64,000 nucleotides of DNA from positions 868,001 to 932,000 of the forward strand of contig CP085826.1 of the NCBI GenBank assembly GCA_020809705.1. The letters run 5' to 3'. This document shows positions 21,969 through 33,503 of this stretch, piece by piece. The stretch's first letter is position 1, and every line of letters starts with the position of its first letter. Both the position numbers and the translations under genes were made by a program. Source of the stretch: Calonectria ilicicola (Eukaryota; Ascomycota; Sordariomycetes; Hypocreales; Nectriaceae). The notes beneath the pieces are model-generated. The model was not told the DNA's origin and made no database searches. It saw only the letters and a program-made list of their open reading frames with translations.

Positions 21969-24900
21969 TCACATCTCTGCCGTCCTCAACTCCGCTCTGT
22001 ACCTAACTGTTGCAGAGTCATCAGGTCCAAATCTTTTCTCAGCTATTTGAACGACTTTTTCCAAATACTTGAGTGCATTCTGGCGGTTGCTCTGCCTAGA
22101 ATATATGGCAGCCTGGTTGTAGGCAGCCCGCAAGATTGCTAGCTCATTGTCCCCGTCGGCCTGTTCCAATTGCGTAAGAATATGATTATTGAGATCAATA
22201 GCCTCTTCCAATCGCCCCATACCACTTAAAACATAGGCTAAATCTGTTTTATGACGCAGAACTATGGCGTTGTCTGCTTTCATACCCAAGCGAACTTTTA
22301 AGATATCTTCGATGGTATCCCTAGCATTCTGCCAATCGCATTTCCCCATATAACAATGCGCAAGGTTGCTTAAAATATCAATAGTCAACTCATGATTTGC
22401 ACCTAACTTTTCTTTCGCAATCACGGATGTCGACAGGAGCAAATCCTTCCCCTCCTCATACTTGCCTGTTTGTGCCAGCCCCATCCCTCGAAGGTTGTTT
22501 TGAAATATAATTCTTGCTTCGTCCGTTCTTAATTTCTTTTCCTTTGCTTCTGCAATTCTGACCTTAATACTTTCTGCCTCTTGGGTATTTGGAGTAATGG
22601 CAGAATATTCGCCCAATAATCGAAGCGTCATGGAGCTTTGGGACCCTGATGTTTTGGTTGAAATTTCAATTGCTTGTTGCAGTAGTCTCGCCGCATCTTC
22701 ATATTTCTTTTGCCGAGTATAACTCTTTATGAGAGCTGTAAGAGCGCCAAGTGTGATGGGATGATCGCATCCGTATTCATTTTGTAACGCCTCCAGAGAC
22801 TTTCTCCCGAGACAGTCAGCTTCTTCAAACATTTTGTTTGCTTGATATGCATTGACCATCGCAACATTGACTGAAATATATTCTGGGTGAGCCTCTCCAA
22901 AGAGGTCTTTACAATCCTTTGCTGCTGCTAATATCAGATCCTGGCCATCCGTTACATCTCCTATTTCAACCAGCAAAGTTCCCAAAATCTTCTTGCTACG
23001 AATGGAGAATGGATGGCGAGGCCCGAAAACCAATTCACCTCTTTTGGCTACATCTTGCTGCAACTCCAAGGCTCTTCTCAAATCATTTCCGTCCTTATAT
23101 AAACTTGCTAGCAAGCTCTCGCTCCGAAGGGTTTCAAAAGATGAAGGACCCATGGTGATCTTTTGTCCCTCAATCATGTCTTTGAGCTTTGGGATATACT
23201 GGCTTGAGACTCCCATGTCGGACCAAATCTGAATGAGAAATCTTTCACATTCTATTGAACGAGGATCATCTTTGCCAATAAGCAAGTTCATACGTGGGAG
23301 CACCTCTTGGCAAATATTCAGAGCTTGTAATGGCTCCCCTTGCATCCAAAGGGAACACGCCAGTGAGTGGTTTGCTGACAGTGTTTTAGGGTGAGCTGGT
23401 CCGAGTCGTTCTTGTAGCCCTTCTACTACCTTTCGTTGTGTATCAACGGCAAGGCTATAATTTCCTTGGCCATGATAGATGACTCCCATGCTGTCCATCA
23501 GCTCTAGAATAATGGTGTTTCCCTCAGCAGACTCTTCTCTCATTGCTTCAATCTGCATTCGCTGCATTTCAACGGTAGCCATGTCTTTGGTACCTGCATA
23601 CTTCTTCCCTAGCTCTTCGTTGTTTTGGATCAGGTTTTCAATGCATTCCCTTACTTCAGAAAATTGTTGCTTCGTCTTTCTGATTTCACCATCAAGAATT
23701 TTCTCTGCTTCCGCCCATCTTCCTTGTGCTGCACGAATTTCAGCTTTTTTCTTCGCGAGTATCGGCAAACGGCTGTGTGGCTTCAGCCGTTGGCAAGATA
23801 GATAAATCTCGTTTAGGATTTTATCAGCCTCATCTAATCGATGAACGGCCTGAAGGATGGAGAAAAGTTGAAATTGAGCATCACGAGTTAAAATATGGAC
23901 CGAGCCGAGAGCTTTTGTCCGAGCTTGAGCTTCCTGCCGAAGGTGCTCTTCGGCATGACCAAGAATACCATCCAGACGGTAATTATCCGTGACATCGCTG
24001 TCTAAAGGAGTTCGATACTCGTCCAACGCCCTAGGGTTTCGTTTTGGAGGATCATTATCTTGCAAAATTTTATCGAACTCGTGTTTCAGCTCGGCTGGGG
24101 AAAATAAATTTTGATTCTCAAGTTCCTTTATTCTGTCCATGTCTTGTGGGATGAAAAATCCGGCTTCCCATCCCAAAGCCAAGGTGAGAGCCGCTTGTGA
24201 AGCGCACTTACTACACAAAGCTTCTAAGATGACAGAATTGAGACTATCGCGCAAGAAATTACGGACTCTATAGTCACAGGTTGTGAGGAGGGCAAAATTG
24301 GATGCAATCTACTGAGGTAAGATACCATAAGCTGCAAAGTCTTTTTCAGATTGTAACTTACTGAAGAGAGACTATGAGGTGAAGGATATGGCCTAATTTG
24401 TGTTTCCTGCTTTCTGGCAGCTATCTCGGATTCTTCATCGAAAGTTAAAAGCCGAATCAGCTTTTCAAAGTCAAGTTCCCTTTCATCTGCACTTTGACAG
24501 AGTGTTCTTTGGAAAAACGTCAACAATGATTTATTTTGATGCTCCGAAAGGGCAAAGTATTTTTCGATGGCATTACTGATGGTGACTGAAAATTCATTTG
24601 TTGATTTTAGACGTGGGATGATTTCAACTACCTTGTCATCTATGTGGTCCACGATTAGTGAAATGGTTACAAAGACAAGTCACTCGCACCTCACCGAGGC
24701 AGGGTTGAAAAATTGTGTATAAACACAATAGTCCGTAAGAATAAATATCTTGTTTCTTTGCATTCTTCCAGGGGATATGTCTTTCATGCCATTCAGGCGC
24801 TTCCCATGGGATTGTTTTTCGAAGAGTTACCAGATCATCTTCTGAATCGCAAATGCAAGAAGCCTCGAAATCAGTAATTATTGGAACATATCGTGCCTCT

Positions 24901-25606
24901 TTTTGATGGATGAGGATATTCCTAGGGTTTACGTCGCCATGGACGATTTCTGGACGATAGGAGTCAGTTCTCAAATCATTTTCCAATGGAGGAAGTACAA
25001 TCATAACATACTATTCCGATGTAAAACATCTAGGCCAAGGGCCACTTCTGCGCAAATTTGAATGATAATTTCTAGAGAGGCATTTGTTCCATGAGGACCG
25101 TCAATCAAGTCTCTCAAATTACCGAAGTTGGCTTTTGGGTAGATGAGAACAGGCCACACGGTATCCATGTGAAATTCCCAAGATATTCCCATTAAACTTG
25201 CTATATTCGGATGCATGGAGACCTCGGGCTGCCAAGATATGAGAATCTCACGAAGAAGCGATTTGAATCGGTCTTTGGTAAGGGTCGTCGGATTTCTCGG
25301 GCCCACGTCAGATCGCGGGATTGTTCGCTTGAATGCGAAGGTGAGCTCCTTCGTAACAGAATTGGAGGCGTTGATTTGGCTCGATCCGCCGCGACCCAGA
25401 GATGGGATGACAGGTTGCCATCTAGCATCCATCACATCCACTTCAAGCTTGAGGGCGAGGGACAGAAAAGAGACGAAATCATGATGATTATCACAAACAT
25501 CAAAGCTGTGCGGGGTTTCGTGAGTTTGGGGGGACGGAATCTCGGAAATGTCGGATGCCAGCGTGACCCGGGTTTGAGAAGTATCCATATGGCTTCCTTC
25601 TGACAT
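21969..25606 (-). CDS. Protein kinase-TPR (kinesin-light-chain-type repeats) protein
   Basis: Four exons: 25606-25012, 24949-24695, 24639-24362 and 24308-21969, giving 1155 residues. The kinase domain (about 70-290) has a glycine-rich turn SLGRGGSS, FAFK Lys, the catalytic loop HGDVNPRN (Asp204), a DFE in place of DFG (Asp225) and WEAPEW. A linker follows and then about 700 residues of tetratricopeptide repeats of the long kinesin-light-chain/NPHP3 type. The units show G-x-x-H/D-P-x-(S/T) turns, such as LGPAHPKTLSANHSLA and GCDHPITLGALTAL. In fungi TPRs of this type are common on NLR-like and HET-linked proteins, where they act as ligand or partner sensors. The catalytic loop is atypical but keeps the key Asp and Asn. 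Substrate and ligand are unknown. Confidence 0.86.
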
Positions 25607-26141
25607 GTTCTGTATAAATGCCGTTTAATTACATGGATGTTGAAGTAAAAGACTCCTTTGCGGACGATGACTATGTGCAGTGACGTGCCAGAATGAGGAG
25701 CCAGAAGAAAAAAAGGAATTCGCCCAGATCATTCGTTTCTCCTTTTTCTTTTCTTTTTCCATTGGTTTCTTGTTTTGCATATTGGACTCAGCCTCAGTTT
25801 TTTTGCTGCGCTAAGATAGTCCGCCAGCCATGTGACATTCATACCCAGAGATTCAGCCACAAAAACTACATTACGTTCAAATGACGAAGTGGCTGGGCAC
25901 AGCTGGGCAAAATTGTGCCGTCACGCGCGGTTTAATTAGTGACATATCATTTCCACAGTTCCATCCTGTCGTAGAATACTGCGCACGGAAAGATGCAAAA
26001 AGTGATATTAGCTTGGTATTGAAGAGATTTACCCTCGAAGCTACCTTCAACATATGCTCAAGTCAGATTTGTATGACCGCCAGTGCATCATTCAACGTAA
26101 GGATACTGCATGCATATCCTGACAGGTGTTCAGCACATTCT
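25607..26141. other. Intergenic, 535 bp
   Basis: It is the promoter side of the kinase-TPR gene and the 3' flank of the terpene cyclase. It has pyrimidine-rich tracts near 25735-25765 and nothing else that I recognise. Confidence 0.5.
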
Positions 26142-27466
26142 CTATTCAGATTCGCGGAGGTGCACAATCCGAGTCCTTCTTGCTTCCTGACCCTCGGTCT
26201 CCGAAAAGTAGCTGGATTGAAAAGATTATTTAGAATGCTTCTCTGTCTGAGTGAAATTCGAAGGAACTTACCGCTTAGTATGCCAAGACCATTCGTAATT
26301 TCCACGAACCCAATCTGCAATTACGCCCATATAACTCACGATTTGTTCATCAACTTTCGGTCCATACGAAGGAAATCCATCTTTCTTGATTACCCTTTCA
26401 TAAATATTCAGAAATCTCTGAAGCCCCAGCTCATGTCTGTCTGCTACCCAATTGACCGCACCTTGTAGGTCCAGGCCCTGGTGATGCATCACTACCGTAA
26501 TGGCGTTGTATTCACAATCATTCTCAGCTCGCTCTCGGTGATATGAAAATATATCCTAAGTATGTGTTAGACCCTTCTCAATCGATGATATACAAACCTA
26601 CATTCTGAAGCGCGACCAATGCACCACACAGATTCCTCAACTCTTGAAGATATGGATGGTCTATACATTTTTGAGGGATTCTCAGTCGCTGGCATTGTTC
26701 CCCAAGACTGACGCCTGGGAGCAGACCTATATTATCAACTCGCTCACGAATATATTCTTCTGGATCTAGCAATCGCTTTTTTTCTCGATTCTGAGCTTGT
26801 CGGATGACAGCATTGATATACTCGATCCAATCTTTCTGAAATCGTTCAATAATGTCCTCGGATAATTCAGCAGACGCGCGTTCCCAAAATCTATCAGAGT
26901 TTAGTTCAATCAAGTAACTTTTAGAGACACTGGGTCTTCGCTATGCTCACCGTCTAGTGATTTCTCCAATAATATGCTCACCCGGAGGGCGTGGTCAGTC
27001 GGGGTGAAGGACTGCGTCGACTGCCATCCGACATATGTCAGTAACGACACTGATTGGTTGGTTATCGGTTCTTTCGTCAATGATGAAAAATACGTTCATG
27101 AGGTCACATATAGACCGAAAAGTAACTAAAAGTAAATCGTAGAATTAATCAGCAACAAAGTAAATGAAAGTGAATCAAATCCAACCCACAGTGTGAACCT
27201 CCATAGAATGCTGATGCTGCAAGATACGGAAGATCCCATCCATCAAAAACTTTTTCCAGTTTTTCACTAAGGGGATTAAATCCAAAGAACCACTGGTTGG
27301 ATTCCAGTTTCCCAATTTCATAGTGTGGGTTGAATCCCCTGTTCCACGGAAAATTGCGAAGGAGATGAGGAACGCAGAAAGAGGTGGTCTCGTCTCGAGG
27401 CCTATCTCCCGCCGATTCAGAATTTGTGACGCCGTCACGAGCCATAATTTCAGTGAGCGCCGACAT
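26142..27466 (-). pseudogene. Class I sesquiterpene-type cyclase with one in-frame TGA
   Basis: Five exons: 27466-27190, 27125-26951, 26890-26602, 26555-26272 and 26211-26142, 365 codons including the stop. The metal-binding motifs are intact: the Asp-rich DERTD (Asp109-Asp113) after CDLMNVFFII, and the NSE triad NDIFSYHRE (Asn247, Ser251, Glu255). The RY pair near the end (342-343) is also present. Such enzymes cyclise farnesyl diphosphate, and the layout resembles ascomycete silphinene/presilphiperfolanol-type synthases. Codon 136 in exon 2 is TGA, in the conserved stretch before PRPPGE, yet all downstream splice phases and motifs stay intact. So this is either a very recent null allele or a base error. 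Loss of function is likely unless there is readthrough. The product is unknown. Confidence 0.82.
26995..26997 (-). other. Premature TGA in the terpene cyclase
   Basis: The reading is CCC GAC TGA CCA CGC on the minus strand. No intron of workable size can remove it while keeping the flanking conserved residues. CGA to TGA would be a single C-to-T change. Confidence 0.8.
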
Positions 27467-28235
27467 GGTGATTATATGAATGAGAACAAAAGCGAAATAT
27501 GACGTTCACTAAGACCACAGCCTTTGAAATTGGCTTGTAGAGAAGAGCAGACCAGGAGGCGCCTTATATATTTCATCTTGGGCGCTGTCACCACTCCTCA
27601 TATCAATGTTCAGATACATTCCGAGGAGAAAATAAGCGAGGTCCTGGGCACAGTGAATCACCGTCACTATACGAAACAGTCAACGATGGAGCAGGAACGC
27701 AGGGCGTAGTGTTGATTCAAAACTTGAGGCTATCAAGCCAAATCGGCGCCAGAGTAGTTTGCAAGCTCGAAGCCATCAAATTAGTTTTTTGAAGCTCGGT
27801 TAATCCTAGAGTCGCAGTCATCTTCAAGTACCAGGAACGAGGCCCATCTCACTCTCTTTTTCAAAAAGAATTCGCACACTATCAACGCCATTCAATGGGA
27901 AGGATCAGAAACACACGATCTGTGTTTTTGGATTTTGGCTAGACTATTCCATACTGGTCACTATAAAAAGATCCCCCGAATTATCCGGCAAAGTCCATTG
28001 TCTCAAATGCATCGGTACTATTTAAGCGAGATGGGTCCAATCGACCGGGTCGGTAATTTAGTCACGACCCCCCGTCAAAAAGTCATATTAAGGGCCGAAT
28101 CACACACATCACAAGTCACTGGAAGTTTAAATTGGTACACTCGCTGACAATAGTGGAGGGCCCCTACTTTTCAACTTATCTCATATCTGTAAAAATTAAA
28201 TTCATAGGTGCCGTACTCTCCGAGACCTTCTTAAA
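27467..28235. other. Intergenic, terpene cyclase promoter side
   Basis: Apart from the TATA-like element I see no gene. Short frames at 27524-27709 and 27935-28147 have no pattern. Confidence 0.45.
27562..27569 (-). promoter_or_regulatory. TATA box of the terpene cyclase gene
   Basis: TATATAAG on the minus strand, about 97 bp upstream of the start codon. Confidence 0.55.
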
Positions 28236-28593
28236 ATGGAAGTTCGGTTAAAAAATCTCACTCAGATACAAATCCAGTCAGTTCGGCTCTCTAATGATGC
28301 TGAAGATGTCTCTGAGCGTGATTTTCCTGATGTCCGATGTTTATTACAAGAAACACTAGGCCATTTCAGTAAGTAAGACATGTTGCCCACTAAAAACGAT
28401 ATGGTGATGGAAAAGTCTCCGGCTGCTCGACAATTTTGTCACAATTTTGTTAGCTTATTTGCCCGATTTCCGTACATCATCAATCTTGCAATCGCAATCT
28501 GATTTGATATCAACGATAACTGGGGGGCTCTCCAATATTATGTTACTCGCCAAGCCGTCTCCTAACACTGCCACAATAAGAGGTCAGGTATAG
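28236..28593 (+). CDS. Possible two-exon small ORF, unrecognised
   Basis: ATG at 28236. A GTAAGT donor ends exon 1 at 28368, a TTGTTAG acceptor precedes exon 2 at 28454, and a stop lies at 28591-28593. The phases agree and give 90 residues. The protein is hydrophilic, with no signal peptide, no Cys pattern and no family I recognise. It lies antisense to nothing, between the terpene cyclase and the 3' end of the nitronate monooxygenase. It may be a relic of a longer gene or a chance frame. Confidence 0.25.
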
Positions 28594-28747
28594 CAATTTG
28601 ATAGCACCAAAATTTAGTAAATCAGCTTAAATGCCCCTTCACATCATTCTGTTTTGTTGTAGGGCGGCGGCTAAGACTCGGCCGTTCTTTTCGACTTATT
28701 TATTACCTCAATTAGGGGATTGACCTTGAAATTGAGGTATCCAAAGC

Positions 28748-30074
28748 TCAGAGTAGGCTCGCCAATTGTCGAAGCACTTCGTGTACCTCCTCTTGCACCT
28801 CCTTCACGATGTCTCCTGCGGACTGCCGCTTTCTGACCAGCCCAACTCCGGCACCGCTGTTTGGGTTAATCATTTTGTGCCGAGGGATACAGCCGTGATA
28901 GAACTTAGGCCCATGCTTTGATCATCTTGGCAGAATCTTCAGTCGAATACTCATCCTTTAAGAATTTATGGCACTCCTCCAGGGTCGCACCTGCAAGGAA
29001 CTTTTCATGAACTGGTCCAATAATTGCCCGACCATCATATAGAGGACCCCAAAGAGTACTATTGTTGATCTGGTCATTAAAGGGTGACCTGATATTGTCA
29101 GTCCATTTAATAATTGCCAGCGTAGTTGAGGAGGCAGAAGCCTACTTGAGCGTAGAGACACCGCCATCAACACTTTTCAGGACGAGTTCTTTGGCATATT
29201 CGGGATATCTCGACTCGTCGGCCACAACAAACTGAACACATTAGCGGACTGTAGACTTCATGGTCATGCAAACTCACCCTTGTTCCCATGATCACACCTT
29301 CAGCACCTGGTATTGTGAATATTATGCAAAGTCCCGTATTCTTTCTGATACTTACCTAAAGCCAGCGCTGCTGCAACTCCTTTTCCGTTTGAAATTCCGC
29401 CTGCAGCCAGGACCCCCACGTTCTTGTCTGGAAACTCTTCTTGCAACATATTTTTAACCTCCGGTACGAGTGTGATGACGCCAGTTCCTCGCCTAAATTG
29501 ATGCCCACCGGCATCCACTCCTTGACATACAATCACATCTGCGCCATCCTCAACAGCCTCCCTAGCGGCGGCGACATTACCAACCTGCACAAAGACTTTT
29601 GGCGGGTTCTCTAAGCCTTTAATGCCTGCAATGATGGCCGGATGCGGCTTGATCTCGCCGTCAGGAGCAAACAGCCATACTGCTGAAGGGCGTGTCTTTC
29701 GCAGAAGTGGCAATGCCGTGTCTTGGAAATGTGTTATGGAAGAATGGCTGGTGATAAAACTCACACCAGCACGGACTTTGCTGGTTGAGACATTGTCGCC
29801 CAGATATTCGCGAACCTCCTCGACATCAGCCTCGAGTTTAGCGAGGTCGGCTGAATTAGGAGTGACATCGGCTATCGAGGCGATGAAACCTGCATGATGT
29901 AAGTGGTTTTATTCATGGGTCATCACCTGGTGAGGACGAGAGCCACGCACCGAGACCGCCGGCTTTGATCACTTCAGCCGTTAAGCGTGGCGAGACAGTG
30001 CCCATCATGGGAGCATTCCCAACCACTGGCGACTTGAGCCATGGGAACCAATCCTGAAACCTATTTGCTTTCAT
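28748..30074 (-). CDS. Nitronate monooxygenase (2-nitropropane dioxygenase-like)
   Basis: Six exons: 30074-29951, 29889-29356, 29306-29278 (29 nt), 29231-29146, 29088-28951 and 28856-28748, giving 339 residues. It is an FMN-binding TIM barrel. PMMGTVSPRLTAEVIKAGG lies near the N-terminus, GVDAGGHQFRRGTG carries the catalytic His, GISNGKGVAAALALGAEG is the phosphate-binding region, and GTRFVVADES follows. The family oxidises alkyl nitronates such as propionate-3-nitronate to keto acids. The last intron (94 nt, donor GTATTC) is my weakest junction. Without it the C-terminal block GAGVGLVRKRQSAGDIV is in another frame, so a frameshift is the alternative. It is divergent from the NmrA-like gene across a region with three CGG palindromes. 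Confidence 0.82.
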
Positions 30075-30353
30075 TGTAGATCAATTGCGTAGCCGAAGTG
30101 AAGATCGGTGTTGCACTAATACTAGTTGGACGAGAGATCCAGGTCTATGCTCGGTCGCCGGCAAGCGTAGGCAGTGCTTCAAAAGAAACGAAACGAAGAG
30201 AAAAGAAAAGAAATGACTCGAGTGTACACGTGTCAGAAATTTATCCAGAGAGGAAGCGGCCGGCATTACTCGAGGATCAGCTTACACTCAGTCTTAAGAG
30301 TCTTTATATTTGTTTTTGCCAATTCGCAGTCGTCACCATGTCATTAGTCACAG

Positions 30354-30364
30354 CGGAACCTCCG
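30354..30364. promoter_or_regulatory. CGG-N5-CCG palindrome, copy 1
   Basis: CGGAACCTCCG, flanked by G and C to make a 13-bp GCGGAA-xx-TCCGC type element. This is the inverted CGG spacing used by dimeric Zn2Cys6 regulators. Confidence 0.7.
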
Positions 30365-30420
30365 CAAAATCCACCGACAGCGGGTCCTGCTGTGGCGCTT
30401 GTGAAAATGACGTAATCAGG

Positions 30421-30431
30421 CGGAAGTTCCG
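30421..30431. promoter_or_regulatory. CGG-N5-CCG palindrome, copy 2
   Basis: CGGAAGTTCCG, a perfect palindrome except for the central base, again flanked by G and C. It starts 67 bp after the start of copy 1. Confidence 0.75.
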
Positions 30432-30466
30432 CCGCCACAATGAATTTGTGAATAGCGTCTTTGCGG

Positions 30467-30477
30467 CGGAACATCCG
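30467..30477. promoter_or_regulatory. CGG-N5-CCG palindrome, copy 3
   Basis: CGGAACATCCG with flanking G and C. It starts 46 bp after the start of copy 2 and 212 bp upstream of the NmrA-like start codon. Confidence 0.7.
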
Positions 30478-30564
30478 CTGTACGAGAAGCTTGAACGAAA
30501 ATTCAGGTTAATACGATTATGAATCGCCCCATAGTAGTCTTGTAGGATGCAAATAAGGGTTATG

Positions 30565-30570
30565 TATAAA
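30565..30570 (+). promoter_or_regulatory. TATA box of the NmrA-like gene
   Basis: TATAAA followed by TACATG, about 109 bp upstream of the start at 30679 and just downstream of the three CGG palindromes. Confidence 0.6.
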
Positions 30571-30678
30571 TACATGATCGGTACCTCCATTTTATTGTCA
30601 AACATCACTTAGCACTCAGTATCCAGCTTTGACCTCTGTTTTGCTTTTCCCAGTTATCCTGTCCCACAATTTTAAGCC

Positions 30679-31865
30679 ATGTCTAAACTCATCGTTATTT
30701 TGGGCATAAATGGTACCCAGGTAAAGTTACTCAATTTTCACATTTTTATGTCTTTTTTTAGGGAGGCTTACTAATTTCTGGTTTATGCAGGGAGCCTCTG
30801 TGGCTGATGTCTTCCTCCAAGAGCCTGGCTGGACACTACGGGGTGTTACCCGGGACCCTAATACCACCTCAAGCATCGCATGGCGTAACAAAGGAGTCGA
30901 AATGGTAGCTGCTAATCATGATGATTCGGAATCTCTCAAAAATGCCTTTCAAGGTGCCAACGTCATCTTTGCTGTCACCGACTATTGGAGTCCAATGTAC
31001 AACCAATCCAATTATGCAAAGCTTCAACCAGATCAGAAAATTGACCAATGGTGCTATGAGTTGGAGATTAAACGTGGAAAAAATATCGCCCACGCTGCTG
31101 TGGGTGTAGATACCCTGGAGCGATTCATCTTCTCTGGCCTACCTAGCATCAGGAACATTACTCAAGGAAAATACTCAAATGTTTACGAATTCGACTCTAA
31201 GGCTGAAATAATGTCGTACATCACGAAATCGCTACCTGAGCTCGCTGCGAAGACGTCAGAACTTCAGCTTGGCGAGTTCGCAACAAATTGGAAAATATGG
31301 AGAATGAGACGTCCAAATAAGGTACCGTCGCTCACAAGTAAACTTTATTCAAGATCCTTCTAATGCCAATTTTTTTTTTAGCAAAAAGATGGCTCCTACA
31401 GGTTTATACTCCCAGCAAAGCTCGACACACCAATTGGCATCGTGGTGCCGCGAAAGGATACCGGCCAGTTTGTTAGGGCTTTGACCATGCTACCACCCGG
31501 AACAACGCTTCTTGGGTATGGCAGCTATATTGACCATCACGAATACGTTCGGCTGTGGAAGTCGGTCCTGGGCGTTTCCGATATCGAGCTGCAGCAAGTG
31601 TCGCTTGCCGAAGCAGCCGAGTTCGAGGGTGGGCCCCATGGCCTTATTGTTGCAGAAACGTTTGCCAGCGTTCTGGAATTGGACATGAGCAACCCAAGTA
31701 TTCTACATCCCCACCAGGTATGGTCTCCACCCCTATATATCCTTATTGTACGGATGGCTCACGCGAGATTGCTATCAGATCCCCAAGGAAATTGGGTGCC
31801 CCACTACTGGAATTGAGGAGTATTTGAGAAGCGAAGACTTCTCCTCGTGGTTGGACCTGTACTGA
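30679..31865 (+). CDS. NmrA-like NAD(P)-binding protein
   Basis: Four exons: 30679-30720, 30791-31321, 31382-31717 and 31779-31865, giving 331 residues. The N-terminal Rossmann motif ILGINGTQGASV is the G-x-x-G-x-x-G variant of NmrA-like atypical short-chain dehydrogenases. GVTRDPNTTSS and ANVIFAVTDYW are the usual following blocks, and the tail around PTTGIEEYL is family-like. NmrA relatives sense the NAD(P) redox state and often regulate GATA factors. Others act in secondary metabolism. The catalytic Tyr-x3-Lys of true SDR enzymes is not obvious, favouring a sensor over an enzyme. It is divergent from the nitronate monooxygenase, and the shared control region suggests joint regulation. Confidence 0.85.
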
Positions 31866-33503
31866 GGTCAACACCGGCTAGTCTTGTTAGAAGTAGATAC
31901 CGCACTGGCCGAGTCTGTATTCAATAGTGTTTGGACGATTTGTTAACTACAGAAACGGTGTCCCTGGCTAGTGGCGATAGTTTGAAACGTGGCATATAGC
32001 CACCTACCTAGAACAGAATTCCCTAGCACAACGTTTATCTGTTATCCCTGACTTATGACGAATTCTGGAGTGCACGATGGTGATCTAGACCTTGTCATGG
32101 TTTCAGTTTGACTACTCAATTCGATTCGGAACTGGAGCCGAGTCAGTGCGGCTGCCAAAGCCAACGTCCGAGGCTGGTTGCACAGTCATCCGCCAAGGGC
32201 CGCAAAACTCCCACCAACCAACTTTAGAGTAAGCATATTCATGGGATGCATAATAATGAATTTTTGTCCTCGGACAAAGCAATGCGACCGAAAGCGCACA
32301 TCATCCTCCATCGGTCGCGGAGGGCGCCCGGAACAGCAAGTCAAATAGCACAAGTAGGCAATGCCTCGGCAGCAAAATGACCGTTTTGGGCGTCCCGAGT
32401 TGACGTGTCCACTTTTTCCTTTGTCTCCGGCGGTTATTAGCATCGACATGATTGACGGCTGAATGGATCATGTGGCGCCGCGGTCCTTGTCGTGGATGTG
32501 ACCCGAAACACGCGACTGAATAATTGGAGGGTGGTATTTGCTCGTGCTTGTGCCCACAGCCCGGCCGTCAGCCCCCTTGAAACCTGCAGCTCTTCACTCG
32601 TTCCCGGTTTTTTTTTTGTTCGGTGGCACCCACTTGGAGCCCGGAAATGTTGCCACTTCTGTTGAAATAGCCCACTTTGCCTAGCATGGGGTGTCCAAGC
32701 GAAAAAAGAAGCATGAATATCACGAAGCCAATGCAAGCCACACCTTCAATTGTGTGCCAATCTCCGTCTGCAGCCTAGCCCGGTAATATACATGACTCTT
32801 GAGGCTTTTTTAGCGACAGTACCGATCGTCGCACTGCAATTCCCACGTACCCCAAAGTACCCGGGTTGCTCATCCTGATGGATCCGGTACTGTACCCAAC
32901 GGTCGCTAACTGATCAGCACGCCATCAGCCTTGTTTGCTCATTAGCGCCAGCGCTAGACAGGCCTTGCCTGCCCTCGACAGGCCTGGACCCCTGTAGTTT
33001 GTGTGGGTGAAGGATGGTCCGATCAACAAATTATGGGCGAACACTCTATCGAGTCGAGACCGATAAGCCTGATCTGCACCTCACCCTAGCTGATGATCCG
33101 TTCAGTCTGACAATGTCAAGTCTTGACGGCGGCGTCCCGTTGGTAGACATGCGTCACTGACGCTTCAGCCGACGTGGACACCATCGCAGCAGCCTCCATG
33201 CGCCAAGCATGTCCATCCCCCTTAAATACGATTCGCAGCACCTGCCACCACCGTCTCTATCAAATCGGATGCACCTGCGAATCCTTCCATCTTACGAATG
33301 GATACGATGCATCTGCACACCCATCACACACCTCTTCCGTGACCCGCTTTGGTACTTCTACCCAACAGCCACCCCTGATTCATGACGCGTTCACAGAGTA
33401 ATCTTCAAGTGAAAAGTCTCTTGGATCCTGCTGCTGGGCCTCACGTAGGTTTTTTCTTTCCCGCTTATTCCCCAAGGAACACATCCTGCAGCACACAAGG
33501 AAG
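31866..33503. other. Intergenic, 1.6 kb
   Basis: It is the 3' flank of the NmrA-like gene and the promoter of the Cas1-like gene. CT-rich sequence precedes the latter start. The frames at 32186-32736 (minus) and 33174-33401 (plus) carry no pattern. Confidence 0.5.
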
